A DNA stretch of 64,000 nt from Bacillus sp. MM2020_4. Its GTDB lineage: Bacteria; Bacillota; Bacilli; Bacillales; Cytobacillaceae. A program made the position numbers and the translations under genes. This document shows positions 61,761-64,000 of the stretch, one piece after another. The stretch spans positions 1 to 64,000 of the forward strand of contig NZ_JAANMZ010000001.1 of NCBI RefSeq assembly GCF_011250555.1. Direction: 5' to 3'. Numbering within the stretch: the first letter of the stretch is position 1; every line of letters begins with the position of its first letter. Below the pieces are notes generated by a model, which worked only from the letters and a program-made list of their open reading frames with translations, did no database searches and was not told the DNA's origin.

Positions 61761-62411
61761 TCAAGCAATTCTTTCTTGCGTCTCGCCTTTTTTCACTTTG
61801 ACTTTTTCCACAAACACTTTAAACAGCTTTAAAGAGCGTTGAAAAACCGGGCTTTGTATAAAGGTATAAAGGAATGTGGCGATAAACACAGGACCGCCTA
61901 ATATGAACCCGATAACGAGGATGAAACTTTCAACGATCATACGAGCTTGGCTTACTGACAATCTAGTTTTATCAGAGATCGAGAGCATAAAGCCATCCCG
62001 TGGACCGGCACCAATCCCTGCTGCTACATACATCCCGCCACCGATACCCGTGATGAACACTCCAGAAAGGAGAATCAGATAATCGAGCCATGTATTTGTT
62101 GCTTTTGGGAGAATATCTAACCAAAGAAAAAAGTCCATTATGGGACCAATACACAGTGCATTTAAAATGGTTCCCAAGCTTATATAGGTGCGAGCAACAA
62201 AAAAGGAAATGATGATTAAGACGAGCCCGCAGATAACGCCCCATGTACCAATGGTTAATCCAAAATGCTGATAAAGTGCCACATTTAAGACTTCCCAAGG
62301 ATGCAGCCCCACATATTTAACCTTAACTGCGATGGCATTACCTAGGCCAAAAAAGGTGAGCCCCAAAAAGAATAAACAGTACTGAAAGAGTTTCAACTGT
62401 ATGTCCCCCAT
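61761..62411 (-). CDS. yczE: YczE-type membrane protein
   Basis: 216-residue protein of the YczE/YyaS/YitT type with five hydrophobic segments (LFFLGLTFFGLGNAIAVK, GTWGVICGLVLIIIS, GGGMYVAAGIGAGPRDGFML). The GAGPRDGFML block is diagnostic. In some Bacillus strains yczE supports polyketide/lipopeptide production through an unknown mechanism. The start is ATG without a very strong ribosome site. Separate from the YitT-type gene at 46825. Confidence 0.87.
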   Translation of the reverse strand: MGDIQLKLFQYCLFFLGLTFFGLGNAIAVKVKYVGLHPWEVLNVALYQHFGLTIGTWGVICGLVLIIISFFVARTYISLGTILNALCIGPIMDFFLWLDILPKATNTWLDYLILLSGVFITGIGGGMYVAAGIGAGPRDGFMLSISDKTRLSVSQARMIVESFILVIGFILGGPVFIATFLYTFIQSPVFQRSLKLFKVFVEKVKVKKGETQERIA

Positions 62412-62579
62412 AAATTCTAGTGACTTTTCTGAATATTAAAACCTATCTACATATCTTAAAATGTACTGTCACATTTTTCAATAGTTAATTTGAAATATGG
62501 CTAAGAATACAGCCGTACCGTTTACGAAAAATGAAGGTATGTTTCTTCTATAAACAATAAATGCAACATATAGTTAATA

Positions 62580-62612
62580 AAAGGCCTTCAGTCGTATGAA
62601 GGTCTTTTACTT
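62580..62612. terminator. hairpin upstream of the CoxG-like gene
   Basis: AAAGGCCTTC pairs with GAAGGTCTTT (one G-U) around AGTCGTAT, with a T run behind it. It lies before the CoxG-like gene and after an AT-rich 170-base stretch with no gene, so it may belong to an unrecognised short transcript or be a leader element. Confidence 0.55.
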
Positions 62613-62636
62613 TGACAATGAAAGAGGGATACACCA

Positions 62637-63086
62637 ATGCCAAGCGAATTGCAACAAGTAGAATTAGATATCCCAATTGAGGTGATTTGGGACTTTATTA
62701 GAGACGAAAATAATTGGGCGCCACTTGTCCCTGGGTATATTCAACATGAAAAAATGAATGAGCGTCAAATCAGCTGGGAATTTAAAAGCGACCTTGTTGT
62801 CATGAAAAAAAAGGTTACACTCGTCATTGATATTAAGGAGTGGAATGAACCGAGTAAGGTGAGCTTTGAATTAAAAAGGAAGAACGAAAAGTATATTGGT
62901 GAAGGGTATTTTGAAGCAAAAGCCATAAATAGAAATAAAACACGAATTACTGGATTTCTCGAAATCAATGCAACAGGGCCAATGGGGACATTAGCAAATA
63001 ACCTTTTCAAAAAAGCAATTCAAATAACGGATGAAGAAGTGACTGTTGCGATCTCTTCAAAGCTTGAAGAATTTACTAGAAAATAA
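62637..63086 (+). CDS. CoxG/SRPBCC family protein
   Basis: 149-residue SRPBCC-fold protein resembling the carbon-monoxide dehydrogenase subunit G (CoxG) family: VELDIPIEVIWDFIRDENNWAPLVPGY at the start, the hydrophobic-pocket strand pattern, and the C-terminal helix LANNLFKKAIQITDEEV. No CO dehydrogenase genes are near, so the name only marks the fold; it likely binds a lipid or other hydrophobic ligand. GAGGG precedes the ATG. Confidence 0.8.
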   Translation: MPSELQQVELDIPIEVIWDFIRDENNWAPLVPGYIQHEKMNERQISWEFKSDLVVMKKKVTLVIDIKEWNEPSKVSFELKRKNEKYIGEGYFEAKAINRNKTRITGFLEINATGPMGTLANNLFKKAIQITDEEVTVAISSKLEEFTRK

Positions 63087-63091
63087 ATCAA

Positions 63092-63130
63092 AAAGAGCAA
63101 CCCCTGATAAACAATGGGTTGCGGCTTTTT
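63092..63130 (+). terminator. terminator of the CoxG-like gene
   Basis: GCAACCC pairs with GGGTTGC, followed by GGCTTTTTAC. Confidence 0.78.
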
Positions 63131-63344
63131 ACGGTGATGATGATCGGAAAACTTATGTATTAGTAATTGATAAGATAGAATAACTAAGGAATCCTGCTTC
63201 ATATTGGAGCAGGATGGTTTTTTATATGTTCTTTTTCAGTCTAAAGTGATAAAGTAAATTTAAATATTGAACATTTTCATAAAAAAATGTTATATTTATA
63301 TATAAAATTTAGCGAATCTTTTGAATAAGGGGAAGGTGATCCAT

Positions 63345-64000
63345 ATGGCAATTGAAGAATCGAAAGTAAATGACAGCAGTCTTCCATTACGCCGCGATGT
63401 AAAATTACTTGGGAATATGCTAGGAGAAATCCTGGTAAACCATGATGGTCAGGAACTCTTTGAAAAAGTAGAAAAAATAAGACTTATGTGCAAAACACTT
63501 AGGACTCACTTTGATCAAGAGATTTACACAGCCCTAAAAGAGGAGATTTCCAGCCTAAGTTCGCCAATGCGGAAACAAGTTATTCGTGCATTTTCGATGT
63601 ATTTCCATTTGATCAATGCAGCAGAGCAGAACCATCGAATTAGGAGGCGTAGACAGTATCAACTCCAGGACGAAACGATTGTTCAGCCTGCATCAATCGA
63701 GAGTGCTATCCTTAAACTGAAAGAAAATGACATTCAAGATGAGGTTATTCAAAATGTATTACAAACATTGTCGCTGGAACTAATCATAACTGCACATCCT
63801 ACGGAGGCGACAAAACGTTCTATTCTTGAAATTCAGCAAAGAATAGCGGCATTATTAAACCAGCTTGATCATCCATTACTGTCGACAAGAGAGCAAAAAA
63901 AGCTAGAAGAGAGCCTTTTTAATGAAGTGGCGATTCTTTGGCAAACGGATGAATTGCGTGAACATAAACCGACTGTGCTGGATGAAGTCAGGAACGGGTT
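63345..64000 (+). CDS. ppc: phosphoenolpyruvate carboxylase, 5' part
   Basis: The N-terminal 218 residues of PEP carboxylase (partial: the window ends inside the gene, no stop reached). MAIEESKVNDSSLPLRRDVKLLG is the start; the hallmark LIITAHPTEATKRSIL (active-site histidine) is at residues about 146-161. The enzyme makes oxaloacetate from PEP and bicarbonate as an anaplerotic step. GGGGAAGGTG lies before the ATG. In full-length form about 900 residues are expected. Confidence 0.93.
   Translation, partial: MAIEESKVNDSSLPLRRDVKLLGNMLGEILVNHDGQELFEKVEKIRLMCKTLRTHFDQEIYTALKEEISSLSSPMRKQVIRAFSMYFHLINAAEQNHRIRRRRQYQLQDETIVQPASIESAILKLKENDIQDEVIQNVLQTLSLELIITAHPTEATKRSILEIQQRIAALLNQLDHPLLSTREQKKLEESLFNEVAILWQTDELREHKPTVLDEVRNG

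Noticed and set aside
1-64000. CRISPR array, prophage, transposon or restriction system
   Set aside because: No direct-repeat array, integrase, transposase, att-like repeats or methylase/nuclease genes were seen.

Overview
The window is an AT-rich chromosomal stretch of an aerobic endospore-forming member of the Bacillaceae, probably close to Neobacillus or Priestia. Three things support this: gene order from the oligopeptide permease to yjcH follows the Bacillus subtilis opp-spx-mecA-yjb-cot-yjc block nearly gene for gene; there are many sporulation genes (cotO, cotZ, yjcA, yjcZ, spoVIF, a second spoVA set); and ribosome binding sites are strong AGGAGG types with frequent TTG/GTG starts. The genus is inference. 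I see no phage, transposase, CRISPR array or defence island.

Layout. 1-6 kb: oppABCDF with a terminator-like hairpin between oppA and oppB. 6-19.3 kb: the Spx/MecA/SpxH proteostasis block (spx behind an ECF-type promoter, mecA, cls, coiA, pepF, spxH, a truncated haemoglobin), then yjbK, yjbL, relQ, nadK, a pseudouridine synthase and prpE. 19.3-31.7 kb: a KefB-type antiporter, FapR-box-controlled fabI, spore coat genes, yjcA, an inserted yhcN-type/spoVAC/spoVAD/spoVAEb operon, yjcZ, spoVIF, a UvrD-like helicase, yjcF, yjcG, yjcH and a small WYL-like gene.

31.8-48 kb is accessory in character: tRNA-Val(GAC), a TDT transporter with a possible upstream small ORF, divergent alkA/ogt repair genes, a DUF3231 protein, an aldo/keto reductase broken by an amber codon at its catalytic tyrosine, a CNNM/CBS protein divergent from yknWXYZ (sigma-W-like promoter plus two palindromic operators 50 bp apart), a stand-alone trpB, an ABC1/UbiB kinase, a GNAT protein, a short YitT protein and an alpha/beta hydrolase.

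48.8-54.2 kb is a polyhydroxyalkanoate (PHA) cluster: acyl-CoA ligase, SDR reductase, a coiled-coil protein, a phasin-like protein, PhaR and class IV PhaC. It is followed by desK-desR without an adjacent desaturase, two alpha/beta hydrolases, an IDEAL-domain protein, the copper pair ycnJ-ycnI, a YiiX-like peptidase, yczE, a CoxG-like protein and the 5' part of ppc, cut by the window end.

No wholly new system is evident. The most rewarding points are the amber codon replacing the AKR catalytic tyrosine, the inserted second spoVA operon, the promoter/operator arrangement at 38.66-38.80 kb, the PHA cluster with an unassigned coiled-coil member, the ECF-type promoter before spx, and several small ORFs.
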